64,000 nucleotides of DNA from Candidatus Brevundimonas colombiensis (GCA_029202665.1 CP119326.1:2976001-3040000), one strand, 5' to 3'. Shown: positions 27,029 to 36,713, numbered from the stretch's first letter. The notes: a model not told the origin generated them from the sequence alone. Translations and numbers: made by a program.

Positions 27029-28000
27029 ATGCGGGTCATCGAGATCGAAGGCGGCTCAGGGCCGGCCGAGGCGTTAAGGATCGCAGAGCGTCCTGATCCC
27101 GTAGCGGGACCGGGCCAGGTGGTGATCCGCGTGCGGGCGGCGGGCGTGAACCGGCCGGACCTGTTGCAACGCACCGGCGCCTATCCGCCGCCGCCGGGCG
27201 CGTCCGACATCCTGGGGCTGGAAGTCGCCGGCGAGATCGCCCAGGTCGGCGAAGGCGTCATGCGCTGGCGGATCGGCGACCGGGTCTGCGCCCTTCTAGG
27301 CGGCGGGGGTTACGCCGAACAGGCCTTGGTCGACGCCCGCCACGTCCTGCCGATCCCGGATGGTCTGGATTTCATTCAGGCGGCGGCGCTGCCCGAGACG
27401 GTCTTCACCGTCTTCACCAATGTGTTCGAGGGCGGCGCCCTCAAGGCTGGCGAAACCCTTCTGATCCACGGCGCGACCAGCGGCATCGGCGTGACGGCGA
27501 TCCAGATGGCCAAGGCGGCCGGAGCGACCATCATCGCCACGTCTCGCGGCGCCGACAAGGCCAGGGCAGCCGCCGCGCTGGGGGCCGACGTCAGCCTGGA
27601 CGCCAGGACCGACGACCTGGAGGCCGCCATCAAGGGGGCGGGCGGCGTCGATGTGATCCTGGACATGGTGGGGCGCGACTATGCCGATCTTAATCTGCAA
27701 AGCCTGAAAGCCGGCGGGCGCTGGGTGGTCATCGCCTCCCTGACCGGCGCGAAGGTCGAGATGGACCTGCAGCGGATCATGCTGAAACGCCTGACCCTGA
27801 CAGGATCGACGCTGCGCAGCCGAGCCGCCGACGAGAAGGCCCGTCTGGCGGCTGCGGTCGAGGCGACGGCCTGGCCCTGGATCGCGTCCGGGGCCGTCAC
27901 GCCGCGCATCGACGCCGTCTATCCGCTGGAACAGGCCGCCGATGCACACGCCGAACTGGAGGCCGGCGCGCACATCGGCAAGATCATGCTTCGGGTCTAG
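27029..28000 (+). CDS. Zinc-free NAD(P)H:quinone oxidoreductase (MDR family, PIG3-like)
   Basis: A 323-residue medium-chain reductase. It has GroES-like N-terminal residues (RVRAAGVNRPDLLQRTGAYP, GLEVAGEIAQVG) and the nucleotide-binding core LLIHGATSGIGVTAIQMAKA followed by ATIIATSRGADKARAAA. The Cys ligands of zinc alcohol dehydrogenases are missing. The GAYPPPPGASDILGLE segment is typical of PIG3/TP53I3-type quinone reductases that reduce quinones or enals with NADPH. It overlaps the convergent crystallin-like gene by four bases. Confidence 0.9.
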   Translation: MRVIEIEGGSGPAEALRIAERPDPVAGPGQVVIRVRAAGVNRPDLLQRTGAYPPPPGASDILGLEVAGEIAQVGEGVMRWRIGDRVCALLGGGGYAEQALVDARHVLPIPDGLDFIQAAALPETVFTVFTNVFEGGALKAGETLLIHGATSGIGVTAIQMAKAAGATIIATSRGADKARAAAALGADVSLDARTDDLEAAIKGAGGVDVILDMVGRDYADLNLQSLKAGGRWVVIASLTGAKVEMDLQRIMLKRLTLTGSTLRSRAADEKARLAAAVEATAWPWIASGAVTPRIDAVYPLEQAADAHAELEAGAHIGKIMLRV

Positions 28001-28677
28001 CGATCGGAACGCCAGCCGCCTTCGACCGGACGCAAGGACGAGATGTTGTCATTGAAGCCGCCGTCCAGGTAGCGGACGTCGCCGTCCACGATGCGGCAGC
28101 GCCCCCGGAACTCGGCGTCGGTGCAGACTTCCCAACGACCCTGAACGCGCATCGAACTGATACGGTCGTTGAAGGGCGTGCGTCCCAGATTGCGGTCCTC
28201 GCTGGTGAACTCGCGCGAGGCGCCTCTGAAGTTGGAGTTCTCATAGACGACGATCGAGGATCGGCCCCAGCCGCCGCCGTTGCCGCCGCCCCAACCCGGA
28301 CCGCCCCAACCTGGACCGCCATGACCCGGGCCGCCCCAGCCTGGGCCGCCATTACCTGGTCCGCCATTACCCGGCCCCCAGCCACCGCCCGGGCGACCCG
28401 GGCGACCGGACTGGCTGTCCTCATAGTCGCCACGGAAGCGGCCGCAGACCAGCAGGCCGTCGTTGTTGACGATCTCCTCGTCGCCGCAGCGCGCCAGTTC
28501 GATGGAGGTGCCGCGAATCCGCCCGCGCATGTCGCGGCAATCGGCGTACAGCCGACCGCGATTGGTGTAGGACTCGGTGCACGTCTGGGCGTAGCTGCCG
28601 CGGGGGGCGACCCGCTGGCTGCTGTAGTCCTGGCCCGCCATCGCGGCGGCCAGCGCGGCCGAAAGTAGAATGGACAT
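27997..28677 (-). CDS. Secreted CVNH plus beta/gamma-crystallin domain protein
   Basis: A 226-residue exported protein with two domains and a linker. A signal peptide covers residues 1-16 (MSILLSAALAAAMAGQ). Residues about 27-80 look like a cyanovirin-N homology domain (GSYAQTCTESYTNRGRLYAD, then CRDMRGRIRGTSIELARC), with Cys33, Cys47, Cys64 and Cys78 likely paired. A Gly/Pro/Trp-rich linker (GGPGWGGPG repeats) follows at about 95-135. The C-terminal 85 residues form a double Greek-key beta/gamma-crystallin domain, with calcium-type motifs FNDRISSM and FNDNISSL that fit N/D-N/D-x-x-S/T-S. CVNH domains bind glycans, and this pairing suggests a calcium-stabilised envelope lectin. AGGAGAGG precedes the start. 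Confidence 0.8.
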   Translation of the reverse strand: MSILLSAALAAAMAGQDYSSQRVAPRGSYAQTCTESYTNRGRLYADCRDMRGRIRGTSIELARCGDEEIVNNDGLLVCGRFRGDYEDSQSGRPGRPGGGWGPGNGGPGNGGPGWGGPGHGGPGWGGPGWGGGNGGGWGRSSIVVYENSNFRGASREFTSEDRNLGRTPFNDRISSMRVQGRWEVCTDAEFRGRCRIVDGDVRYLDGGFNDNISSLRPVEGGWRSDR

Positions 28678-28811
28678 CGTGGTTTTCCTCTCCTGGAGGC
28701 TCAAAGCCTTCACTACCGCGAAGGTTGCACCGGAGCGGATGAACCGTTGCTGTATGCGATTGTCGGGCGGCGTTTTCTTTTCGCCCGAATAGGCCTATAT
28801 CGACCTCATAA

Positions 28812-28835
28812 GCGCCCGGTCGAAAGGCCGGGCGC
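28812..28835 (+). promoter_or_regulatory. GC-rich hairpin with GAAA loop in the trcR leader
   Basis: A 10-bp stem GCGCCCGGTC/GGCCGGGCGC (one G-U pair) closed by GAAA lies 65 bases before the trcR ATG. There is no T tract, so a stable leader structure is more likely than a terminator. Confidence 0.45.
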
Positions 28836-28899
28836 CGTCGTATCCAACGCTAGCCGAAGCCTCATTCGGCGGCCCCTACAACACCGGGACGAACGCCCC

Positions 28900-29565
28900 A
28901 TGAGCGACATTCTGATGCCCAAGGCCACTGCGGTCTGGCTGGTCGACAACACCTCCCTCAGCTTCGAGCAGATCGCCGATTTCTGCGGCCTGCACCCGCT
29001 GGAAGTTCGCGGCATCGCCGACGGCGACGTGGCGCGCGACATTCGCGGCGTCGATCCCGTGACCGGCGGCCAGTTGACGCGCGAAGAGCTGGACAAGGCC
29101 CAGGGCGACGAAAACTATCGGATGAAGGCCATCGTCAGCCGTCACGCCGAACTGCTGAAGTCGGCCAAGCCCGCGCCGAAATACACGCCCGTCTCGCGTC
29201 GCCAGGACCGCCCGGACGCCATCGCCTGGTTCGTGCGCAACCACCCCGAAGTGACCGACGCCCAGATCGCCAAGATGCTGGGCACGACCAAGTCCACGAT
29301 CGAGAGCGTGCGTAACCGCACCCACTGGAATTCGGCCAACATCAAGCCGGTCGATCCCGTGACCCTGGGCCTGGTCGGCCAGCTGGCCCTGGACGAGATC
29401 GTCAAGAAGGCCGCCGACAAGAAGGCCAAGGACGACCTGAAGAAGGGCGGCGGCACCATCCAGCCCGTCGAAGAGGTCGAGGTCGAGCCCGAGTTTGTCC
29501 CCGAAGCCCGCCAACGCCCGACCGCCGAACCGACGGCGGAATCGGTGTTCGGCACGAAGGACTGA
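28900..29565 (+). CDS. trcR: Cell-cycle transcriptional regulator TrcR (DUF1013)
   Basis: A 221-residue alphaproteobacterial protein of the DUF1013 family, now named TrcR for its role in cell-cycle transcription. Recognised text includes MPKATAVWLVDNTSLSFEQI, FCGLHPLEVRGIADGDVA, DAIAWFVRNHPEVTDAQIAK and TKSTIESVRNRTHWN. The middle holds an HTH-like segment (DAQIAKMLGTTKSTIESV). The tail is charged and poorly structured. A strong terminator follows. It shares the neighbourhood with rcdA, as is usual in Caulobacterales. Confidence 0.88.
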   Translation: MSDILMPKATAVWLVDNTSLSFEQIADFCGLHPLEVRGIADGDVARDIRGVDPVTGGQLTREELDKAQGDENYRMKAIVSRHAELLKSAKPAPKYTPVSRRQDRPDAIAWFVRNHPEVTDAQIAKMLGTTKSTIESVRNRTHWNSANIKPVDPVTLGLVGQLALDEIVKKAADKKAKDDLKKGGGTIQPVEEVEVEPEFVPEARQRPTAEPTAESVFGTKD

Positions 29566-29585
29566 TCCTGCTTCACGCAACGAAA

Positions 29586-29619
29586 ACGGCCCCGGAGAGC
29601 GATCTCCGGGGCCGTCGTC
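29586..29619. terminator. Strong bidirectional terminator between trcR and the YdcH-like gene
   Basis: A perfect 13-bp stem ACGGCCCCGGAGA/TCTCCGGGGCCGT with a GCGA loop, followed by CGTCGTTTT on the + strand and AAAA-flanked (TTTTCG) on the - strand side. Confidence 0.85.
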
Positions 29620-29641
29620 GTTTTGGGAGGTTTGACGCCGT

Positions 29642-29815
29642 TCAGTGGGCGCGGGTCTCCAGGCTGGTGATCTCTTCCTTGAGCCGAAGCTTCCTCTGCT
29701 TCAGCTCCCTGACCTGCAACGCGTCCACGGAGGGCCGCGACAACTCCTTCTGGATGGTCTGATCCAGATTGCGATGACGGTTACCCAGTTCGCGAATACG
29801 AGCCTCGATGGTCAT
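29642..29815 (-). CDS. YdcH/DUF465 family protein (first of two)
   Basis: A 57-residue helical protein. The frame reads MTIEARIRELGNRHRNLDQT, then KELSRPSVDALQVRELKQRK and LRLKEEITSLETRAH. This is the DUF465 (YdcH-like) pattern of a short antiparallel coiled coil with the conserved LK..K..LK.EI segment. GAGGAGG lies 8 bases before the ATG, an unusually strong ribosome site. Function of the family is unknown. A related protein is encoded at 31031-31255 on the other strand. It shares the terminator at 29586 with trcR. Confidence 0.85.
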   Translation of the reverse strand: MTIEARIRELGNRHRNLDQTIQKELSRPSVDALQVRELKQRKLRLKEEITSLETRAH

Positions 29816-29930
29816 GGCTTGCGCCTCCTCAGGTTAGGGACCAGTAGAGTGAGCGCCCGGTTTGGCAGGCTGTGGAATCACATTCCGGTGACAGCCGCCT
29901 CGCCGGACACCATGGAGGCTGACCGCAAAA

Positions 29931-30530
29931 ATGGTCGATGATGTGAACGGAGCCATACGGAACCCGCCCGCCCGGATCGTGGTCGGAATTTCAGGGGCTT
30001 CCGGAGCAATATACGGCGCGCGGACGCTGGATGCGCTGAACGATCTGGGGATCGAGAGCCATCTGGTGGTGACCAAGGCCGCCCTGCTCACATTGTCGCA
30101 GGAGACGGATCTGACGCCGGACGCCCTGACGGCCAAGGCGTCCGTGACGCACAAGCTTGGCGATGTCGGCGCGACCATCGCCTCCGGCTCCTTCCGCACC
30201 CTGGGCATGATCGTGGCCCCCTGTTCGGTCAGGACGATGAGCGAGATCGCGACGGGCGTGACCTCGACCCTGTTGACCCGCGCGGCGGACGTCACGTTGA
30301 AGGAACGGCGGCCGCTGGTGCTGATGGTGCGCGAGACGCCGCTGCACCTGGGCCATTTGCGGACCATGACGGCCCTGGCCGAGATGGGCGCCGTGATCGC
30401 CCCGCCCCTGCCCGCCCTCTACGCCCGACCGGCCTCGATCCAGGAGATGGTCGATCAGTCGGTGGGCCGCGCCCTGGACCTGTTCGGCCTGGACTGGAAC
30501 GCCGTGCGGCGCTGGAAGGGCCTGAGCTGA
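29931..30530 (+). CDS. ubiX: Flavin prenyltransferase
   Basis: Makes prenylated FMN, the cofactor of UbiD-type decarboxylases, for ubiquinone synthesis. The 199-residue protein has the UbiX/Pad1 signatures: VVGISGASGAIYGARTLDAL, ATIASGSFRTLGMIVAPCSV, and RPLVLMVRETPLHLGHLRTM. No ubiD gene is in the window. The ATG at 29931 has GAGG upstream. The next gene overlaps its stop by one base (TGATG), so both are coupled. Confidence 0.95.
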   Translation: MVDDVNGAIRNPPARIVVGISGASGAIYGARTLDALNDLGIESHLVVTKAALLTLSQETDLTPDALTAKASVTHKLGDVGATIASGSFRTLGMIVAPCSVRTMSEIATGVTSTLLTRAADVTLKERRPLVLMVRETPLHLGHLRTMTALAEMGAVIAPPLPALYARPASIQEMVDQSVGRALDLFGLDWNAVRRWKGLS

Positions 30531-30994
30531 TGTCGCTGTGGGACTGGGCCGTCGCCGCCTATGGCGCGCCGGGCGTTTCGGACGCCTGTCTGGCGCTGCA
30601 GGACAATCACGACCAGAATGCGCCGCTGCTGCTGTGGTCCGCCTGGGTCGCCGCGACGGGGCGCCGACCGGATGCGGAGACGATCGAGGCCGCCTGCGAC
30701 ACCGCCCGCGCCTGGGACAGGGTGGTGGTCGCCCCGCTGCGGGCCGTGCGCCGCATCCTGAAGGCGCCCGTACCCGACATCGACGACGGCCCGCGCGAGA
30801 CGATCCGCACCCGCATCAAGGGTCTGGAGCTTGAGGCCGAACGGAATCTGCTGGAGGCGCTGGAGGCGCTGACGCCCCCGCCGACGGGCCCGGCGCGGCC
30901 CGCCATCGAGGGTTTGGCGGCCACAGCCCGGGTCTGGGCGTCCGTCACCCCTCGCCCGGCGCTGATCCGCCTGGCCGACGCCCTTCCGGCCTGA
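30530..30994 (+). CDS. TIGR02444 (DUF2390) family protein
   Basis: A 154-residue helical protein with the TIGR02444 start SLWDWAVAAYGAPGVSDACL followed by ALQDNHDQNAPLLLWSAWVA. The remainder is rich in helical Arg/Glu segments (RTRIKGLELEAERNLLEALE). Family function is unknown. It is translationally coupled to ubiX, which suggests a role linked to quinone or prenyl-flavin metabolism, though this is only context. Confidence 0.85.
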   Translation: MSLWDWAVAAYGAPGVSDACLALQDNHDQNAPLLLWSAWVAATGRRPDAETIEAACDTARAWDRVVVAPLRAVRRILKAPVPDIDDGPRETIRTRIKGLELEAERNLLEALEALTPPPTGPARPAIEGLAATARVWASVTPRPALIRLADALPA

Positions 30995-31030
30995 AGCCAG
31001 CGTCGCTATAAGCCCCTTGGGGACCAGACC

Positions 31031-31255
31031 ATGAACGACGACCTGCCTGACATCAGCGAAGAAGAAGCGGCGCTGCACGCCCGCGTCAAACTGCTGCGTC
31101 AGGAGCATGCCGATCTGGACGCCTCCATCGACGCCCTGGGCCAGGCGGCCGTGCCGGATCAGCTGATGATCGCCCGGCTGAAGCGCAAGAAGCTGGCCAT
31201 CAAGGACGAAATCGTGAAGATCGAGGACGTCATCCTGCCCGACATCATCGCCTGA
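31031..31255 (+). CDS. YdcH/DUF465 family protein (second of two)
   Basis: A 74-residue protein with the DUF465 coiled-coil pattern: ARVKLLRQEHADLDASIDAL and DQLMIARLKRKKLAIKDEIV. It is longer and more acidic at the N-terminus than the 57-residue relative at 29642-29815. Start ATG at 31031 follows GGGGACCAGACC. It ends the ubiX unit. Confidence 0.85.
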   Translation: MNDDLPDISEEEAALHARVKLLRQEHADLDASIDALGQAAVPDQLMIARLKRKKLAIKDEIVKIEDVILPDIIA

Positions 31256-31418
31256 GGGGTATCCCCAGGGGGTTCCGCCCTGCGACCATCCGCCGCCGAT
31301 CCAGGCCCCAAAGTCGCCCCAGCGCTGCGTCATAAGCCGGCTTCCACGGAACGCCGGGCGTCGTCGAACGCCGCGTCCCTTCATTCCAGAGCGTAAAGAC
31401 GCTGGGAGACGCCGCCGA

Positions 31419-32057
31419 ATGCGACGCCTGATGACCAATGCGCCGATGGCGCGTTGCAAGACCCTGTTGATCCACTCCGGCCAGACGGCCGCCTTCGCCG
31501 CCGTGGCCGTTTTCGCCGCCGCAGCCGCGCCCAATGTCGCCGCCGCGCCGGATCGCACGCCGACGCCCGTCGCCGTCCCCGTCGCCCCGCCGATCAAGGC
31601 CGAGGCGGAAAAGGCCGGCCCCGTGACGCGCCAGATCGTCTTCACCGCCCCGGTGCGCGGCTATGCGATCAACTCGGCCTTCGGCCTGAGGAAACTGGCC
31701 ATCGAGGCCCAGGCCCGCGCCCACAAGGGCGTCGACATCGCCGCGCCCCAGGGGACCAGTGTCTTCACCGCCGCCGAGGGCCAGGTCTTGCGAACCGGCT
31801 ACGACGCCGGGGGCTACGGCAACTTCATCGAGGTGCGCCACCCCAACGGCATGACCACCCTTTATGGCCACCTCAGCCGCATCGACGTGGCCAGCGGCGA
31901 CCAGCTGACGCCCGCGCAGCGCATCGGCCTGGTCGGCTCCACCGGCTATTCCACCGGCCCGCACCTGCATTTCGAGGTCCGCCGCGACGGCGCCCAGGTC
32001 AATCCGACCAAGGTCATGGACCGCCATTTCCAGATCGCCCTCAAACCCACGACCTGA
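31419..32057 (+). CDS. M23-family (LytM) peptidoglycan endopeptidase or divisome factor
   Basis: A 212-residue exported protein. A hydrophobic N-terminal signal (around TAAFAAVAVFAAAAAPNVAA) is followed by a Pro-rich spacer. The M23 domain has Zn ligands in HKGVDIAAPQGTSVFTA (His, Asp) and in the HLHFEV motif (second and third His), plus the TLYGHLSRIDV loop. The full set of ligands suggests it is active. It probably cleaves peptide cross-links or acts as a LytM activator. The neighbouring gap to 31256 and the gap to 32258 hold no other gene. Confidence 0.9.
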   Translation: MRRLMTNAPMARCKTLLIHSGQTAAFAAVAVFAAAAAPNVAAAPDRTPTPVAVPVAPPIKAEAEKAGPVTRQIVFTAPVRGYAINSAFGLRKLAIEAQARAHKGVDIAAPQGTSVFTAAEGQVLRTGYDAGGYGNFIEVRHPNGMTTLYGHLSRIDVASGDQLTPAQRIGLVGSTGYSTGPHLHFEVRRDGAQVNPTKVMDRHFQIALKPTT

Positions 32058-32206
32058 GGACCGGTCGCCTTGCGGCGTGCGGCGGCGATCCTTGCAGCTT
32101 AAGCCAGCAACCGCGAAGGCCGGGATGCGGCGTGGCGGGGCGCCAGGGGCCCGAGATCCATGCGCTGAGGCAGCCCATCGCCAACACGCGGCATTGATCC
32201 GCCGAT

Positions 32207-32218
32207 GTAACCGGTTAC
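32207..32218. promoter_or_regulatory. LacI-type operator GTAACCGGTTAC upstream of the MalK-type ATPase gene
   Basis: A perfect 12-bp palindrome 40 bases before the ATG at 32259. It shares the TGTAA..CGGTTAC core with the site upstream of the lacI-family gene at 45541, so one regulator probably controls both ends of the locus. Confidence 0.7.
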
Positions 32219-32258
32219 GGTGCGGCAAAACAGAAGCGGTCCAAGGGAAACAGGAAGA

Positions 32259-33347
<1,089 letters not shown>

Positions 33348-33492
33348 CCCTCTCCCATTGGGAGAGGGCTTGAGCACACGGCGGCGAAAGCCGTCGTTCT
33401 TGTGCGAAAGGGTGAGGGTCAGGCGGCGCGACTTGGCCCACCGGCCGACCCTCATCCGGCCCTTCGGGCCACCTTCTCCCACTGGGAGAAGG
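33348..33492. repeat. Composite palindromic element between convergent genes
   Basis: Three hairpins: CCCTCTCCC-ATT-GGGAGAGGG at 33348-33368, GGCCC-TTC-GGGCC at 33458-33470, and CCTTCTCCCA-C-TGGGAGAAGG at 33472-33492, enclosed by TGAGGGTC/GACCCTCA arms at 33413 and 33447. It is a REP-like element placed between the convergent ATPase and glycosidase genes, where it may also end transcription. Confidence 0.65.
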
Positions 33493-33503
33493 ACATATTT
33501 TTG

Positions 33504-36500
33504 TCAGCGCAGTTCCACCCGTCGCGCACCTGCCGGAATGGCCAACTCGTCGCCCGCCCACGCCGCCGCGCGACCGTCGATCCGCACTCGCTCCGGTCGC
33601 CCCTGCCCCGCCGGCCATTGCAGCACGAAGCCGCCGGGCGGATTCGCACCGCCGCCCAGGGTCAGCACATATCCCCGCTGCTCCTTGCGATAGGCGTAGG
33701 TCAACGGCCCGTAGGCGGTGCGAAGGGACGTCACCCCGACCCCTTCGTTGGTGTCCAGCCAGGCCTCCGGCACGCCCGCCGCCAGCACCAGGGCGTGATC
33801 GCGGTCCCGCTCATAGGCGAACAGGTCCAGGGCTGACCGGATATAGTCCGAGCTGATCCAGGCGTGCGGCATGTCGCCGATGAAGCGCGGCTCGCGCTTC
33901 TCGCGCCCCACGACCTCGGCCCAGCCGTTCCAGGCCTCGGGCCGCCGGTCGGCCATCAGGAAGTCCAGCACCGCCAGCGCACGGTCCTTTTGCCCCAACC
34001 GAACGTAGGCCCCGACCAGCCGCCATTCATAAGGAGTATAGTCCTTCCACGCCGTGCGGTTGGTCAGCCGGTTCTGAAAGTTTTCCCAATAACGGTCAAA
34101 GGTTCGCGCCAGAAGTTCGGGCGGAAGATCATCCTTTTCGCCCGCCGGCGACAGGGCGATGGTCGTCGAGGTGGCGTCGAAATCGCCCCGATCCGCCGCC
34201 CCGGCGATCCAGTCGATGCCGTGATAGGCGGCCGTCGCCGTGATCGAGGCCCGGATGTCGGCGGCGAACTGATCGCGCGCCGCCGCATAGCGGGCGGCGG
34301 CCGCCGTATCGCCCAGCGTCTCGGCGATGAAGACCGCGTCCTTGTAGCCCAGCAGCCCCCAGAAATCGTCCCAATAGGAATAGGCCGCCTTGTCCGAATA
34401 GCCCTCGTGGCTGATCGTCGGCGGCAGCAGACCGTACAGATGCCGCTGGTCCGGCGCCTCGAACGCCGCCGTCCGGGTCGAGGCGCGCAGGCCGTCCATA
34501 TAGGCGATGGCCTTCTGAACCTGGGGCCAGACCTGGCGCAGCAGAGCCTCGTCTCGGGTGTAGCGATAGGTCTCGGCGGCCAGGAAGACGAACTCCCCAT
34601 GGCTGTCGTTCTCGGGCACCGGATCGGCGCCGCGCGCATCGACGCAACACGGAACCTTGCCGTTCTCGAACACATAGGGGGCGTACCAGCGCAGATAATC
34701 GGCCGAATGCTCGGCCATGCCCAGCCGGTTCAGCCCCTCGGCCATCATGGCCCCATCGCGAATCCAGGAGCGGTTGTAGCTGCGGGTGCCGGGCTGCAGG
34801 ATCGGTCCCTGACGCGACATCAGCATATGGGCCAAGGAGGATTTCAGCGCGTGCTCGATCCGCTGGGCGGCGGGCGGCAGGGTCAGTTCGACCCGGTCCA
34901 GCTTGCCCCGCCATTCGGCCGCCAGCCGCGTTTCGACCGTGTCCAGCACCGCCGCCGCCTGCCCCGCCGGCTCGGGCGCCAGGGCGTCGCCGGACAGTTG
35001 CGAGACCCAGCCGACCGTGCGCGTCTCACCGGGATGGAGCGTCACCTGATAGGTCAGGGCGCCGCCGGCCAGACCTGTGGCGTCCGTGGTCGTCGCCGCC
35101 TCGCCCGCCGGTCGCTGAACCGACGGCAGGATCAGGGACTGCGGATCGGCGCCCGCATCGAAGGTCGCCAGCGCCACCTGGTCGGGCGTCGCCAGCGGCT
35201 GGATGCGAACCGCGTCGTTCAGCGTCAGTTGGGCGCCGTCCCAGGCGAGGCGCTCGACCGGGCTGACCCCGCCGGGAATGGCCAGGAACTGACGCGGCGC
35301 ATTCACCTGCATCGGCCGCGCGGCCAGGGCCAGGGTCAGGGTGCGCGGCCGGTTGGACGTGTTGGTCAGGTCATAACGCCCCCACAACTGCGCCTGATCG
35401 GGCGGACCGTCGGCGAAGGCGGTGATCGTCAGCGTCCAGTCATCGGCGCGCCACGTCACCGACGGGATCGGCAGGTCGCCGTCCTTCAACCCCTGTTCGA
35501 TATTGACGTCGGCCCAGGTGATCAGCCGCCCGTTGTCGACCACGAAGGGTTCGATGCTGGGCCCGGCGCGGCGCAGTTCGATGGCGCCGTCCTCGCCGAT
35601 CAGGCCGCTCTCTCCGCCCCCGTCCACCCCGACCAGGGTCCAATAGGATTGCTCGCCTGAGAAGCCGCGCGGATAGAGGCCACGCCGGTTCTCCCTGGTC
35701 ACCGCCTCCAGAAACACCGTGGCGTCGGCGCCGAAGGCCAGGGGTTCGACCTCGATCTCGTTGAGCGCATAGGTCGTCGCCTGGGCCGCGCCCAGCCTCT
35801 GGCCCGCGCCGGACGACCCGACCACCTCCGACGCCGCCCGCGGCTTCAACGGCTCAAGCCTCAGCCAGCGCGCCGTCGCCTCGGGCGTCCTCAACCAGTC
35901 GACGCCGCCGTTTCCGCCCGTCACGGTCGCCAGCGGCCGCCAGTCGCGCCCGTCCAGCGAGGACGACACGCGATAGTCGCTCGCCGCGCCGCGTTCGCCC
36001 CAGCGCAGGATCAGGCCGCCGAACTCCCGCTCATACCCCAGGTCCAGCGTCAGGACCGGCGCGCCCGCGACCGGCGGGGTCCAGGCGGTCTTGATGTCCC
36101 GATCCACGACGCGCGCGGCGGTGGACGGCGAGCGACCATCGCTGGCGATCGGCTGGGGCGGCACGGCCGGGTCGGCGGGCAGTTCGCGGATCGACAGCTG
36201 GTCGATGTCGATGAAGCCCCGTCCGCCCTCGGCCGCCACCACGACGAACTCGACCCGCTCGGCGCGGCGCAGTTCGGTCTCGGGGCTGGGGCCCCAGGCC
36301 TTGGACACCTGACGGCGCTTGATGACGAAGCGGGTCCAGCCGTCGGGGAAATCGTAACGGGCCGTCTGTTTCCACCAGACGTTCTCGGCCGAGGCGTCGG
36401 TGAACTTGACCTCGAAGGTGTTCGTCGGCCCCTGGCCACGCACCCAAAAGCTGATCTCGTAGTTGTCGGGCAGGTCGAACTGCAGGTCACGCGCCGCGAA

Positions 36501-36713
36501 GGCGTAACCCGCCTTGCCGTTGAAATCATAGGTCAGACGCACAGCCCGCCCGTCATGCCCCGCGACCGACGACACGGTCGAGGAGACATCGGTGGAGGCG
36601 TCGGCCTTCCACGCGGCGGCGTCCTCCATCGGGTCCAGCACCCGCGTCGTCTGGGCGAAGGCGGGGGTCGAAATCGCCACGGCGATGGCGAACAGAGAGG
36701 CGGCAAGGCGCAT
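33504..36713 (-). CDS. Secreted multi-domain glycoside hydrolase with discoidin domain and (alpha/alpha)6 barrel
   Basis: A 1069-residue enzyme. A signal peptide covers residues 1-21 (MRLAASLFAIAVAISTPAFA). Residues about 25-180 form a carbohydrate-binding-like beta domain. Residues about 190-335 look like an F5/8 (discoidin) domain (GRDWRPLATVTGGNGGVDWL). Then comes a beta-sandwich (about 350-590) and an (alpha/alpha)6-barrel-like domain, about 600-1010, with SWIRDGAMMAEGLNRLG, PENDSHGEFVFLAAETYR and SYWDDFWGLLGYKDAV. This is the six-hairpin glycosidase style; the exact GH family is not clear to me. Candidate acidic residues sit in WIRDG and ENDSHGE. It is the last gene of the - strand operon, next to the transport genes. 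The frame extends upstream in another gene, so the ATG at 36713 was chosen. Confidence 0.82.
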   Translation of the reverse strand: MRLAASLFAIAVAISTPAFAQTTRVLDPMEDAAAWKADASTDVSSTVSSVAGHDGRAVRLTYDFNGKAGYAFAARDLQFDLPDNYEISFWVRGQGPTNTFEVKFTDASAENVWWKQTARYDFPDGWTRFVIKRRQVSKAWGPSPETELRRAERVEFVVVAAEGGRGFIDIDQLSIRELPADPAVPPQPIASDGRSPSTAARVVDRDIKTAWTPPVAGAPVLTLDLGYEREFGGLILRWGERGAASDYRVSSSLDGRDWRPLATVTGGNGGVDWLRTPEATARWLRLEPLKPRAASEVVGSSGAGQRLGAAQATTYALNEIEVEPLAFGADATVFLEAVTRENRRGLYPRGFSGEQSYWTLVGVDGGGESGLIGEDGAIELRRAGPSIEPFVVDNGRLITWADVNIEQGLKDGDLPIPSVTWRADDWTLTITAFADGPPDQAQLWGRYDLTNTSNRPRTLTLALAARPMQVNAPRQFLAIPGGVSPVERLAWDGAQLTLNDAVRIQPLATPDQVALATFDAGADPQSLILPSVQRPAGEAATTTDATGLAGGALTYQVTLHPGETRTVGWVSQLSGDALAPEPAGQAAAVLDTVETRLAAEWRGKLDRVELTLPPAAQRIEHALKSSLAHMLMSRQGPILQPGTRSYNRSWIRDGAMMAEGLNRLGMAEHSADYLRWYAPYVFENGKVPCCVDARGADPVPENDSHGEFVFLAAETYRYTRDEALLRQVWPQVQKAIAYMDGLRASTRTAAFEAPDQRHLYGLLPPTISHEGYSDKAAYSYWDDFWGLLGYKDAVFIAETLGDTAAAARYAAARDQFAADIRASITATAAYHGIDWIAGAADRGDFDATSTTIALSPAGEKDDLPPELLARTFDRYWENFQNRLTNRTAWKDYTPYEWRLVGAYVRLGQKDRALAVLDFLMADRRPEAWNGWAEVVGREKREPRFIGDMPHAWISSDYIRSALDLFAYERDRDHALVLAAGVPEAWLDTNEGVGVTSLRTAYGPLTYAYRKEQRGYVLTLGGGANPPGGFVLQWPAGQGRPERVRIDGRAAAWAGDELAIPAGARRVELR

